Positions 31,327 to 42,441 of a stretch of DNA of 64,000 nucleotides are shown here, piece by piece. Within the stretch, counting starts at the first letter, position 1, and every line of letters begins with the position of its first letter. A program made the translations under genes and the position numbers. Source of the DNA: Cohnella rhizosphaerae. GTDB taxonomy: Bacteria; Bacillota; Bacilli; Paenibacillales; Paenibacillaceae. Under the pieces are notes generated by a model that was given only the letters and a program-made list of their open reading frames with translations, searched no databases and was not told the origin of the DNA. The DNA is taken from contig NZ_JAPDIA010000009.1 of assembly GCF_029525575.1 (NCBI RefSeq), forward strand, positions 372,001 to 436,000. The letters run 5' to 3'.

Positions 31327-32763
31327 ATGCAACTTCAAAACGGCAAAAAGCTCAAATCCCTGACGGTCCTGTCTTCCGCGCTTCTGACGCTGTCCCTGGC
31401 TGCGACTGCCTGCGGCGGATCGAACGGAGACGGCAACGCGAGCCCCAGCGCCTCGGGCGGCAACAGCCCTTCTGCAAGCGCTGGAGCAAGCGCTTCCGCC
31501 AGCGCCTCTCCGAGCGAGAGCGCGGAGCCTGCCGAGAAGGTGACGATCGATTTCTGGGCGCAGAAGTTCGAGGACACGACAGACGCCTGGTTCAAGAAGT
31601 ACGTGGACGCGTACAACAAATCGCAAAATAACGTACAGATCAAGCTGACGATCGTGCCGGGCGACGCCTGGGACCAGAAGATGAAGGCCGCCCAGGCTGC
31701 GGGCAAGGCGCCCGAGATTCGCACGCTGAGCTACGGCAACATCGCGACCTCCGCCAAGACGGGCCAGATTTTGCCGCTTAACGATCTGATGGACCCGGCC
31801 GTCTTCGACGACCTGTACGACAACGTCAAAGACTTCGTCACCGTGGACGGCAAGTATTATGCGTATCCGAAGCTGGTCGAGCCTTCGACCGTCATGTACT
31901 ACCGCAAGGATCTGTTCCAGGCGGCCGGGCTCGATCCGGAGAAGCCGCCGACCACCTGGGCGGAGCTGCTGGAGGACGCGAAGCTGCTCACCAAAAAGGG
32001 CGTATTCGGCTTCTCCATCGCGCAGAACGCGGGAGATCTGGGCTGGTCGAGCTGGGGCTTGCAGTATAACGCCGCGGGTCATCTGGCGCTGACGGACGAC
32101 TGGTCCAAAGCGGACATCAACAACGACGGCTACAAGGCGCTCTTCAAGTTCTATCAGGACGCCTACCAGTCCGGCGCGATGCCGAAGCAGCAGCTGGCCG
32201 GCTATACGGACATCAAGGGCTTCGGCGAAGGCAAGGTCGCGATCCAGGTCAACGGCTCCTGGGCGATGGGGCAGCTGCGCAACACGTACAAGGACATGGT
32301 CGGCAAAGTCGGCATCGCGCCGATGGCTTCGATCGACGGCGATCAGACGAAGCCGACGGCGACGCTCGGCGGCTGGACGCTGGCCGTCGACGGCAAGGCG
32401 AAGCATCCGAAGGAAGCGGCCGGCTTCATCCAGTATTTGCTGGCGGGCGATCCGGCCATCATGATCGACTTCTTCAAGACGGCGCAGTTTTCCAAGTTCT
32501 CTCCGCGCAAGTCCGTGGACGAAGCGATGAAAAGCGATCCGGACGCCTCCAAGGACGAATGGCGCGCGCTCATCGCCGAGAAGATCATCCCGTACGCGAA
32601 GGCGGAGCCGATCTATCCGTGGGATGTCGCGATGGCCGTATCCACCGGCATCGAGTCGGCGATGAAGGGCACCAGCGTCGACAAGGCGATCGCCAAGGCG
32701 GAGAAGGATATCAACGACTTCGTCGCCAAGAACAAGCTCGCAGGCACCAACCCGAAGTCTTAA
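31327..32763 (+). CDS. Sugar ABC transporter substrate-binding lipoprotein (SBP family 1, CUT1)
   Basis: An intact 478-residue protein. The lipobox TACGG (Cys at about residue 29) follows a hydrophobic signal, then a long Ser/Ala-rich linker to about residue 70. The body is a family-1 solute-binding protein: TIDFWAQKFEDTTDAWFKKYV, PSTVMYYRKDLFQAAGL, and the C-terminal region ending in ADGKAKHPKEAAGFIQYLL-type repeats. Such proteins bind di- and oligosaccharides. The two following permease genes complete the importer, while no ATPase gene is present, as is usual when a shared MsmK-type ATPase serves several systems. Given the neighbouring hydrolases, arabino-oligosaccharides are the likely ligand. 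Confidence 0.93.
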   Translation: MQLQNGKKLKSLTVLSSALLTLSLAATACGGSNGDGNASPSASGGNSPSASAGASASASASPSESAEPAEKVTIDFWAQKFEDTTDAWFKKYVDAYNKSQNNVQIKLTIVPGDAWDQKMKAAQAAGKAPEIRTLSYGNIATSAKTGQILPLNDLMDPAVFDDLYDNVKDFVTVDGKYYAYPKLVEPSTVMYYRKDLFQAAGLDPEKPPTTWAELLEDAKLLTKKGVFGFSIAQNAGDLGWSSWGLQYNAAGHLALTDDWSKADINNDGYKALFKFYQDAYQSGAMPKQQLAGYTDIKGFGEGKVAIQVNGSWAMGQLRNTYKDMVGKVGIAPMASIDGDQTKPTATLGGWTLAVDGKAKHPKEAAGFIQYLLAGDPAIMIDFFKTAQFSKFSPRKSVDEAMKSDPDASKDEWRALIAEKIIPYAKAEPIYPWDVAMAVSTGIESAMKGTSVDKAIAKAEKDINDFVAKNKLAGTNPKS

Positions 32764-32857
32764 GATTCGCTGCCCGCGCGTCTTAACGAACGGCGGCATC
32801 CGGCGGTCGCCACCCGACCGGCGGATGCCGCCCTCATCCCGAGCATGGCGGTGATTA

Positions 32858-33761
32858 ATGATGGCCAAATCGAATACCGTATCCAAATTCAAGCAGGACA
32901 ACAAGACCGCGTACCTGCTGCTCGCGCCGATCGTGATCCTGCTGACGATCTTCGTCGTCATTCCGTTTTTTTTACGCCCTCGTCGTCAGCTTCTACGACT
33001 GGAGCTTCTACCAGGAGTCCAAGTTCGTCGGCTTCCGCAATTATTATCTTGTCCTCACGGACGACCTTTTTCTCGAATCGGTCTGGACCGGCCTGAAGTT
33101 CGCGCTGATGGTCGTGCCCGCGATGCTGATTTTGTCCTTTTTGTTCGCAAGCGTCGTCAAAAACCTGTCGCCTCGCTTTTCCGGCTTCGTCAAGACGTCC
33201 ATTTACATTCCGACGATCATATCCGGCATCGTAGCATCCGTCATTTTCGTTTTTATCTACGACTATACCGCCGGCCTGGCGAACTATATTCTCGGCTGGT
33301 TCGGCGTCGAGCCCGTCGCCTGGCTCGCCGAAGTGCGCACGGCGCTGCCGAGCATCGCGGTGCCGGCGATCTGGCTCGGCTTCGGCCTCACGTCGCTCAT
33401 TATGCTGTCCGGCCTGCACGACATTCCGGAGAGCTACTACGAAGCCGCCGAGCTCGAAGGCGCCGGCACCTGGGCCAAGATGCGCTACATCACGATCCCG
33501 CTCATGCGCAACGTCATCCTTTTCCTGCTCGTGACGGGCTTTACCGCCCAGATCTCGCAGTTCGAGCTGTCGCTCGTCATGACGAACGGCGGTCCGCTCA
33601 GCGAGACGGTGACGCCGAACCTGTATATCCTGAACCACTTCCGCAACGACGTGATGGTCGGCAATTCGATCGCCGCCTCTCTGCTGCTGTTCGTGGTGCT
33701 GGGCAGCATCTCCGCCGTCATCTTCCGGGTGCTTAATTCCGAGAAAGCGATCGACGGTTAA
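32858..33761 (+). CDS. Sugar ABC transporter permease, MalF/UgpA type (one frame break)
   Basis: About 300 residues with six membrane segments. The cytoplasmic EAA loop is EAAELEGAGTWAKMRYITIPL, the contact for the ATPase. Eight T at 32966-32973 break the frame in the first helix; removing one gives VVIPFFYALVVSFYDWSFY, the typical MalF-family segment. Two adjacent ATG codons (32858, 32861) could start translation and the ribosome site is weak, so translation may depend on the upstream gene. It stops 35 bases before the partner permease. Confidence 0.9.
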
Positions 33762-33796
33762 TCCGCGCCGGGCGCGAGAAAGGGAGGAAGCGAAGC

Positions 33797-34622
33797 ATGA
33801 AAACACTGACCGCAACTCAAAAAACGATCATCACGGTCATCTCCGCGTTGGTCACGCTGGCCGCCTTGTTCCCGCTGCTGTGGGTCGCGATCGCCGGCTT
33901 CAAGGAGCGATCCGAGGTGCTGGCGACGCCGTTCCGGTTTTTTCCGAAGCGCTGGCTCGTGCAGAATTATACCGATATCCTCGGCGATTGGACGTTCGTC
34001 CAGTCGATGCTCGTGACGTTCGGGGGGCGCGGTGCTGTTCGCGGCGCTCAGCCTGGCCGTCAACGCGCTGGCGGCCTATGTATTCGCGAGGCTGGACTTC
34101 AAGTTCAAAGGGCTCCTTTGGGTGTACGTCATCACCACGATGTTCGTCCCGGGCATGGCGATCCTGCTGACGTCCTTTATCGTCGTCAACAAGCTGGGCA
34201 TGCTCGACACGCTGGCCGTGCTCGTGCTGCCGGGCGTGGCCTCGGCCGGGCATATGTTTTTCATCCGGCAATTTTATTTGAATATTCCGCTCGCGCTCGA
34301 GGAAGCGGCCCTGATCGACGGCGCCGGCCGGATCCGGATTTTCACCGGCGTGTTCCTGCCGATGTCGTTCCCCGTATTCGTCATCGTCGGGATCGGCTCT
34401 TACCTGGCGTACTGGAACTCCTTCGTCTGGCCGACGATGACGATCACCAACCCGCATCTGTTCCAGATCATGCAGTACCTGTACACGTTCCGCTCCGAAC
34501 GGGCGACCGAGATGGGCATGCTGATGGCGGGCTCGGCGCTGTCCGCGCTGCCGACGATCGTCCTGTTCCTCATCTTCCAGCGGCATATCATCTCGGGCAT
34601 CAAGATCTCCGGCTTGAAATAA
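33797..34622 (+). CDS. Sugar ABC transporter permease, MalG/UgpE type (one frame break)
   Basis: About 274 residues with six membrane segments and the EAA loop EEAALIDGAGRIRIFTGVFLP. It begins KTIITVISALVTLAALFPLLW and contains the PFRFFPKRWLVQNY motif found after the first helix in this group. Six G at 34022-34027 break the frame; removing one joins VTFGGAVLFAALSLAVNALA. It is the second transmembrane subunit of the CUT1 importer encoded from 31327. A GGGAGG site precedes the ATG. Confidence 0.9.
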
Positions 34623-34647
34623 AGGAAAAATGGGGGGAAGCGATGCG

Positions 34648-36938
34648 ATGATCGTATTGGAAAACGAAGCGCTGCGGATCGAATTCGGGGGAGCGGGACG
34701 GCGTCATCCGGCGCCTGCTCGACCGTCGGCGAGGCATCGATTATATCGCCGCCTCGGACGAGGGCGGGGGAGCCTTTTCGCATCGAGACGGACGAGGGCT
34801 TCGATAGCGGCTTCGAGTCGTTCGCGTGGTCGGCCGCCGAAGGGAAGGCGGATGCGACGGCGAATGAAAAGGCGGACGTAAAGGCGTACGTAAAGGCGGA
34901 TGCGAATGCGGATGCGATGAAGGGCATCACCATGACCTGGCGGACGGCGGACGGCTTCCTCGTGGAGGCCGCCGTATCGCTGGCCGCGGACGGAGAGACG
35001 CTCTCCTTCCGCTGCGCGGCCCAGGGCGCGCCGGCAGCGCGGCTGCTCAGTCTTGAGTATCCGATCTTTCCCGATATCGGAGCCGTCACGCCTTCGGGCG
35101 AGGCGGACTTCGTCGCGCATCCGTTCGCGACCGGCGTCCTCGTCCGCAATCCGATGAAGCACTTCGCGCCCGGCGGGATCGGGATGCGGCACATGCCGTA
35201 CCCCGAATGCTTTTCGGGCGCCTCGATGCAGTTTTTCGCCTACTACGGACTGGGGCGCGGCGGTCTTTACTTCGCTGCGCTCGATGGCGAGGCGCATCCG
35301 AAGTGGCTGAATTTCTACAAAAACGGCCGGGACCTGCTCGAAGCGTCTTTCATTCACGGATGCGAGGATATCGGCAACGGCAAGGGCGTCGCCCCCGCGT
35401 ACGAGGTTCGGATATCCTTCCTGAACGGAGACGGCTGGCACGAGGCCGCGGACCGCTACAGAGCGTGGGCCGAGGCGCAGCCCTGGTGCGCGAAGGGCAA
35501 GCTCGCGGACCGGGCCGGCGGGGACGGCGACTGGCTGTTCAGGGACATGGGCGTCGCGACGTTCGGCATCAACGCAGGCAGCGACCGCACGCCTTGGCTG
35601 CATGCGTACCACAAGCATATCGGCACGCCGATGTTCCACGTGCTAGGCCCCGACTGGACGAATGCGCCCCAGACGTTCGGCAGCGGCGTGCCCGGCGGCT
35701 TCGACGACTGGTTCCCGACCCGGTTCGATCCGGCCAATCTCGCCGTCATGCGGCAGTACGGCGACAAGTTTGCCCCTTTCGAATTCGACTACCTCTATCA
35801 CTTCGGCGGCGCGGACGGCGAGCTCGGACGCGCGGCGGCCCAGAAGTTCCCCGACAACAAAAAAAGCGTGGACGCCTACAACTTCCCGTTCCTGTGCCCG
35901 GCCCATCCGTATACGCACGACTTTCACGTCAAAAGGGACGCGGAGCTGCAGCGGACGGTCGGCGTAGACGCCATCTACTACGACATCTCGGCCAACAACA
36001 TCCTCAAAGTATGCATGGACGATTCGCACGGACATCCGGTCGGCGCGGGCCGGCTGATCGACGAAGCTTACCGCCGCAACTACGCGGACACCAAGGCCGC
36101 GATGGCCGACATCGCGGGCCGGTACGTGCCGATGGGCACCGAGATGATCAACGAGACGATGCTCGGGCTGATCGATTATTACCAGGCGCGGGCAGGCGGA
36201 CAGCCGGCGGCGCCGCTAGAGATCTGGCCGAAGCGCGACCTGCTCAAGACCGGCGACGCCGAACTCATTCCGCTTTTCAGCTACGTATATCACGACTTCG
36301 GCGTGCTGCGCATGGACGGCTGGGGCAAGCTGGTCCGGGAGATCGGCGACCTGTTCTATTACACGGTAGCGCGTACCTATCTGTGGGGCGGTCTGTACGA
36401 GCTGAACTACGAGTACAGTCCGATGGAGGCGCTGGACGGCAAGGAAAATCCGCCGGAGGAGCACTACTATACTTTCGATCCGAGAGGCTACGCCTTTGAC
36501 GAAGAACGGGCGGATTACGTCGGCGTCTACGCGAGACTGCGCGTCGGCGCCGCCAACAAGTATTGGGCGTACGGCCGGATGCTGCGTCCGCTCGCGTTCG
36601 CGAGGGAGCGCGTTGCGGTCGATTGGTATCACTACAATCACGGCAAGGAGACGCCGGAGTTCAACGACGCGGGCCGGATCGAGGTCGATGCCGTCGTCCA
36701 TGCGGCCTGGCAGTACAAAGAAGAGAGCGTCGGACTGTTTTTCGCCAATGCAAGCGGGGAGGCGCGTCGGGTGACCATGCGCCTGGACCCGGCCGCTTAC
36801 GGCAAGAGCCGGATGGCGGGTCGTCTCTACGCGCTTGGGATGGAGGGCGTCGAAGTGCCGGGATTCGAACGCGGCGCGGACGGCGGCGTCGCGTTCGCGC
36901 TGCCCGCCGGAAGCGTCGTTATGCTCGAGCTGACCTGA
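34648..36938 (+). CDS. Large putative glycoside hydrolase, DUF6259-like (two frame breaks)
   Basis: About 762 residues, cytoplasmic by the lack of a signal peptide. The N-terminal third looks like a beta-sandwich (LENEALRIEFGERDG onward), containing an odd stretch rich in Lys, Ala and Asp near residues 75-95. The centre has TIM-barrel-like features: PMFHVLGPDWTNAPQTFG, DAIYYDISANNILKVCMD, PMGTEMINETMLGLIDYY and HDFGVLRMDGWGKLVREI. A C-terminal beta domain follows. Acidic residues in the YYDIS and TEMINE motifs are plausible catalytic groups. Two +1 breaks lie in G runs at 34687-34691 and 34766-34770. I place it in the DUF6259-type hydrolase-like group from memory of its motifs; its substrate is unknown. 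It sits directly after the sugar importer. Confidence 0.65.
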
Positions 36939-37128
36939 GGGGCGCGGTAGGCAGGGGATCGTGCGCGATCGGAGGGCGGTTCGTGCGCGAGCGGTCCGGT
37001 CGATCTGGCGCTGACCCGGCCGGGAGATACGGCTTTGCTCGTCGCGACCATGCAGACGACGGCTGTGAGGCCGATTGCTTGGTCTTGTTTTGAGGCATAT
37101 CGATACGACTTTTAATGGAGGATGAGAT

Positions 37129-40100
37129 ATGGCACGCCATGGAAAATCGAAAGCGTCGATCTCGACCGCGCTCGCAGGGCTGCTGCTGGCGGCTTCGCTC
37201 ACCGCGCCGGCGTCGGCCGCGTTCGCAGATGATCCTTACGGAAGCGGCGGGCAGTCCCTGCCGGCGGATTCGACGTCCTACGAGCTGATCGGCACGAAGG
37301 CGACGAAGGTCGCCAGGGTCACGGGAGCTACGCCGGCCGGAGAGACGCTCCCGAATCCGAACGAGACGAAGGCCAACTATGCGCTCGGCGGCACGGACCT
37401 CGGCATCGCGTGGGACGCGACCACCGATCCGGCGCATCCGAAGACGATGGTGCTGTTCGGGGGATTCGTTCGACAGCTGGAGCGGCGACGGCGGCGGAGG
37501 CGGCGGCTGGCGGAGCAATCTGCTGGCGCTGTCGGAGGATCGGGATCTGACGGACGGACTGACGTTCAAGACGATGATCGCGGATCCGGCAATGCCCGGC
37601 TATGCCAAGGAGATCATCGGATCTGCGCACGACACGAGCGGCAACGGCGATTTTACGGCGATTCCGGCAGCGGGCGTCACGGTAGGCAACAGGCATTATA
37701 TCGAATACATGCAGATCAAAGCGTGGGGCGCGGCCGGCCGCTGGACGACCAACTTCAGCGAGATTGCCTACTCCGACGACGACGGCCAGACCTGGACGAA
37801 GTCGGGCGTCAAGTGGGATTCCGGCAGCAAGTTCGCGCAGTCGGCCTATCTGAAGGACGGCGGCTACGTCTATATGTTCGGGACGCCGACCGGGCGGTTC
37901 GGCGGCATCTATCTCTCCCGCGTGCCCGAAGCGGACATCCTGACGAAGGCATCCTACGAATATTGGAACGGCACGGATTGGACGGCGAACGACGAGACGG
38001 CGGCGGTCCGGATCGTCGACGCGCCGGCAGGCGAGCTGTCCGTCGCCTACAACGCTTATTACGATAAATACATCATGACGTATCTCAACGAGGATCGCGC
38101 GGCGATCGCGCTCCGCAGCTCCTCGGAGCTGACGGGCGGCTGGTCCGGCGAATCCGAGATCGCCACGGGGGGAGGAATACCCCGCGCTCTACGGCGCGTT
38201 CATCCACCCCTGGAGTCTGCAGGGCAAGGATCTCTATTTCCTCATGTCGCAATGGCAGCCGTACAACGTATTTCTAATGCATGCTACGCTCGAGCTCGGC
38301 AGTCCCGCGCGCAATCTGATCGCAGACCCGAACTTCGAGGATCAAACGTCCGGCACGATCTCGGCGCCGTGGGCGCTGGAGAGCGGCAACGGCGGCGTGG
38401 ATCGCAACGGCGGCTTGTCCCGCAGCGGCGCCAATAACGTATGGCTGCGCATGAACGCCGGATGGAACGCGATCAAGCAGGTCGTCGCCGTCCAGCCGCA
38501 TACGAAGTACAAGCTGACCGGCTTTATCAAGACCGGACCGAGCAATCAGGACGGCTACTTCGGCGTTCGGGGGAGGCACTGGCGCGACGCCGCTCAGCGA
38601 GGTGAAGTTCGGCCGGCTGGACGACTATACAAAGCAGACGGTGACGTTCGATTCGGGCGACCATACATCCGTGACGGTGTATACCGGCGATTGGCCGAAC
38701 GGCGATACGTGGATTCAGCTGGACGACTACAGCCTGGTGGCGGTCGACGACGTCGCGCCGGTCGTGACGCTGAACGGCGAAGCGGAGGTGACGCTCAAGC
38801 TGGGCGGTACGTTCACGGATCCGGGCGCGAAGGCGATCGATGACATCGACGGAGATATCTCGCGAAGGATCGTCGTGACGGGCAGCGTGGATACTGGCAA
38901 GTCCGGCACGTATACGCTGACGTACAGCGCGGCCGACGCGGAGCGCAATACGGGCGCTGCCGTTCGTACGGCGACGGTGCTTGATCCTGTGCTGCCGGAG
39001 GGCATCGGCCTGGACCGGGAGGAGCTGGCGCTTGAGGTCGGCAGTACGGCGACGTTGACGGCCGCGGTCTCGCCGGAAGACGCCGACGACAAGCGCGTCG
39101 TCTGGACGTCGCACCGTCCGGCTGTCGCGACGGTATCGGCAGCCGGCGAAGTGCGCGGCGTCTCCGAAGGCACGGCGATCGTCACGGCGACGACCGCGCT
39201 TGGCGGCTATACGGCGATCGCGGTCGTCTCGGTGAAGCCGGCCGTCGGTCCGGCGGCGCCGCAGTGGCCGGAAGGCGCGGCGCTGACCGCGTCGGAGATC
39301 GGACAGACGGGCCTTAAGCTGAGCTGGCCTGCGGCATCGGGCGAATCGCCGACCGTCGCCTACGCGGTATACGGCGGAGATTCGCTGATCGGAGAGACGA
39401 GCGTGTCGTCGACCGTCTATCAGGTGACGGGTTTGACCGCCGGCACGAGCTATTCGTTTACGGTGAAGGCGATCAACGAGGCGGGCAAATGGAGCGAAGG
39501 CCTGAGCGCGAGCGTATCGACGGTATCCTCGGACCCGGGCGGCGTCGGCGGCAATCCGGGCGGTGCGAACGGCGGCACGGCGCCTGACGGAGGGACTCCG
39601 CAGGTGACGGACGGCACGATTGCCGTGAAGGCGAGGCCGGATGCCGAAGGCAATGTCGTCGTCGGCTTGAGCGCGGATGTGATCAAGCGGGCTATCGCAG
39701 GCGTCAAGGACGGGCGGTTGCGGATCAAGATCGACGTTGGGGCAGAGACGGCAAGTTCGACAGGGATGGCAGGCGCGGCTGGTGCGACAAGCTCGACAGG
39801 GACGGCTGGCGCGGCTGGTGCGACAAGCTCGACAGGGATGGCTGGTTCGACAAGCTTGGCAGGCTCGACGGGTGCTTCAGGGACGGAGGACTCGACAAGT
39901 CTGGCACGTGCAATACGTTCGATCAAGGTTCAGTTGCCGCTGGCGGATATTGTTGATGCGGGCGTGGGCGAGGTCGAAGTCGACGCTGGAGGTGCGTCCG
40001 TCATGCTGCGCACGGACGTTTCGGCCGGGGTGCTCGCGAAGGATGCGAAGCGACTGGAGCTGACAATCGCGAAGGCGGATGTCGCCGCACTGCCGGCAGA

Positions 40101-40923
40101 GTCCCGCGAGAGGATTGGCGACCGCCCGGTCTACGAGTTGGGTCTGGCCGTGGATGGCGCGAATCCGGCCTCATTCGGCTCTTCGGGCGCAGTGCGCGTG
40201 GCGCTCGACTACGCGCCGACGGCTGGAGAGCGGCCCGGGAAGCTCGTGATTTACTTTGTTGGGGACGACGGCAAGCTTCAGCCGGTGAAAAGAACGGCGT
40301 ACGACGCGGTATCGGGGACGATCGTGTTCGAGCCACAGCATTTCAGCCGCTATGCGGTCGGCTACGCGGACGTTGCTTTCTCCGATCTCGCCGGCGCCGC
40401 TTGGGCGCAGGAGATGATCGAATCGCTGACCGCCAGGCAGATCATCGGCGGCACGGGAGGCGAACGGTTCGAGCCGGGCCGGGCGGTTACGCGCGCCGAG
40501 TTTTTGCAGCTGCTGCTGAACGCGCTGGACCTGAAGGATGCGTCGGCCACGGCCGACTTCAGAGACGTTGCGACAGACTCCTGGTACTACGGCGCCGTGG
40601 CAGCCGGCGCAAAGCTCGGCATCGCGCAGGGCAGAGGCGACGGCACGTTTGGCGCCGGCGATACGATCACGCGCGAAGATATGGCCGTGATGCTGTCGCG
40701 GACAACGGCGCTGAAGGGATGGAAGGGCCGCGGCCTTATGGCGGCGCTCCCCGTATCGTTCACGGACGAGTCGAACATCTCCGGCTACGCTGCCGGGGCC
40801 GTCAACGATCTGGTGCAGGCAGGCCTGATCAACGGCTTCACCGACGGTACCTTCGCGCCCCGGGCGGAGACGACGCGCGCGCAGGCCGCCGCTGTCATTT
40901 ACCGGCTGCTGGCCCCGCGTTGA
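37129..40923 (+). CDS. Secreted multidomain DUF4185 (GH183-type) protein with SLH anchor (three frame breaks)
   Basis: About 1263 residues. Signal peptide (1-31, ending ASAAFA), then a DUF4185 domain (about 40-385) with GGTDLGIAWD, VLFGDSFDSW, YMFGTPTGRFGGIYLSRV and LMSQWQPYNVFLM. A carbohydrate-binding-like domain follows (about 390-530), then a DUF5011/Ig-like domain (LGGTFTDPGAKAIDDIDGDI), a Big_2 domain, an FN3 domain, a Gly/Ser/Thr-rich linker with short repeats (SSTGMAGAAGAT), a further beta domain and three SLH motifs at the C-terminus. SLH motifs bind pyruvylated cell-wall polymer, so the enzyme is displayed on the surface. Three +1 breaks lie in G runs at 37459-37463, 38167-38172 and 38569-38573. 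It probably makes the first cuts in external polysaccharide. Confidence 0.85.
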
Positions 40924-40975
40924 TCCAAGCGGTTGCCGTGTGAGCTTGCGAAAACACGCCAAGAAGTCAACTGTC

Positions 40976-41315
40976 GACGTAGATCCACACTTGGCCCGAG
41001 CACGCTACCGACGAGCAGGAATTGTGGACGTAGATCCACACTTGGCCCATGCAAGCTACTGACGAGCAGGAAGTGAGGACGTAGTTCTACACTTGGCCCG
41101 CGCAAGCTACTGACGAGCAGGAAGTGTGGACGTAGATCCACACTTGGCCCATGCAAGCTACTGACGAGCAGGAAGTGAGGACGTAGATCTACACTTGGCC
41201 CATGCAAGCTACTGACGAGCAGGAAGTGAGGACGTAGATCTACACTTGGCCCGCGCAAGCTACTGACGAGCAGGAAGTGAGGACGTAGATCTACACTTGG
41301 CCCGCGCAAGCCAGC
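40976..41315 (+). repeat. 51-bp tandem repeat array, about 6.7 copies
   Basis: Units starting GACGTAGATCCACACTTGGC begin at 40976, 41027, 41078, 41129, 41180, 41231 and 41282, exactly 51 bases apart. In the best units GTGTGGA and TCCACAC form an inverted repeat around CGTAGA. The array directly precedes a second 51-bp array of different sequence that shares the CACTTGGCC core. Confidence 0.95.
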
Positions 41316-41324
41316 ACCCAACCG

Positions 41325-42375
41325 CGGTCCTGCGCGGCACGGTGCATGGTGCTGTCGTACGACAGCACTTGGCCGCGGTCCTGCGCGACGCCGTGCATGG
41401 TGCTGTCGTACGACAGCACTTGGCCGCGGCCCTGCGCGACGCCGTGCATGGTGCTGCTCTACGACAGCACTTGGCCGCGGCCCTGCGCGCCGCCGTGCAT
41501 GGTGCTGTCGTACGACAGCACTTGGCCGCGGCCCGGCGCTACGCGGTGCATGGTGCTGTCGTACGACAGCACTTGGCCGCGGCCCTGCGCGACGCCGTGC
41601 ATGGTGCTGTCGTACGACAGCACTTGGCCGCGGCCCTGCGCGACGCCGTGCATGGTGCTGTCGTACGACAGCACTTGGCCGCGGCCCTGCGCGAGGCGGT
41701 GCATGGTGCTGTCGTACGACAGCACTTGGCCGCGGTCCTGCGCGGCGCCGTGCATGGTGCTGTCGTACGACAGCACTTGGCCGCGGTCCTGCGCGAGGCG
41801 GTGCATGGTGCTGTCGTACGACAGCACTTGGCCGCGGTCCTGCGCGGCGCCGCGCATGGTGCTGTCGTACGACAGCACTTGGCCGCTGCCCGGCGCTACG
41901 TCGTGCATGGTGCTGCTCTACGACGGCACTTGGCCATGGCCCTGCGCGAGGCGGTGCATGGTACTGTTGTACGACAGCACTTGGCCGCGGTCCTGCGCGA
42001 CGCGGTGCATGGTGCTGTCGTACGACAGCACGTGGCCGCGGCCCGGCGCGAAGCCGCGCATGGTGGTGTCGTACGACAGCACTCGGCCGCGGTCCTGCGC
42101 GAAGCCGTGCATGGTGCTGTCGTATGACAGCACTTGGCCGCGGCCCTGCGCGGCGCGGTGCATGGTGCTGTCGTACGACAGCACTTGGCCGCGGTCCTGC
42201 GCGACGCGGTACATGGTGCTGTCGTACGACAGCACTTGGCCGCGGTCCTGCGCGGCGCGGTGAATGGTGCTGTCGTACGACAGCACTCGGCCGCGGCCCT
42301 GCGCGAGGCGGTGCATGGTGCTGCTCTACGACAGCACTTGGCCGCGGCCCTGCGCGGCGTCCTGCGCCGCAGGCG
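41325..42375 (+). repeat. 51-bp tandem repeat array, about 20 copies, each with a 20-bp perfect palindrome
   Basis: Units contain GTGCTGTCGTACGACAGCAC, a perfect 20-base palindrome (first at 41349-41368), followed by TTGGCCGCGGYCCTGCGCG and GCNGTGCATG. The spacing is 51 bases throughout. Because 51 is a multiple of three and the unit lacks stops in several frames, long open frames appear on both strands, but their products are pure 17-residue repeats. The array fills the space between the convergent SLH-protein and AraC-family genes. Confidence 0.95.
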
Positions 42376-42441
42376 AAGCCCGCTCCCGCGCCGCTGCGCA
42401 TCGCCCGCCAAGCGGCGGCCGCGGGCCAGCTCCCGCGACCG

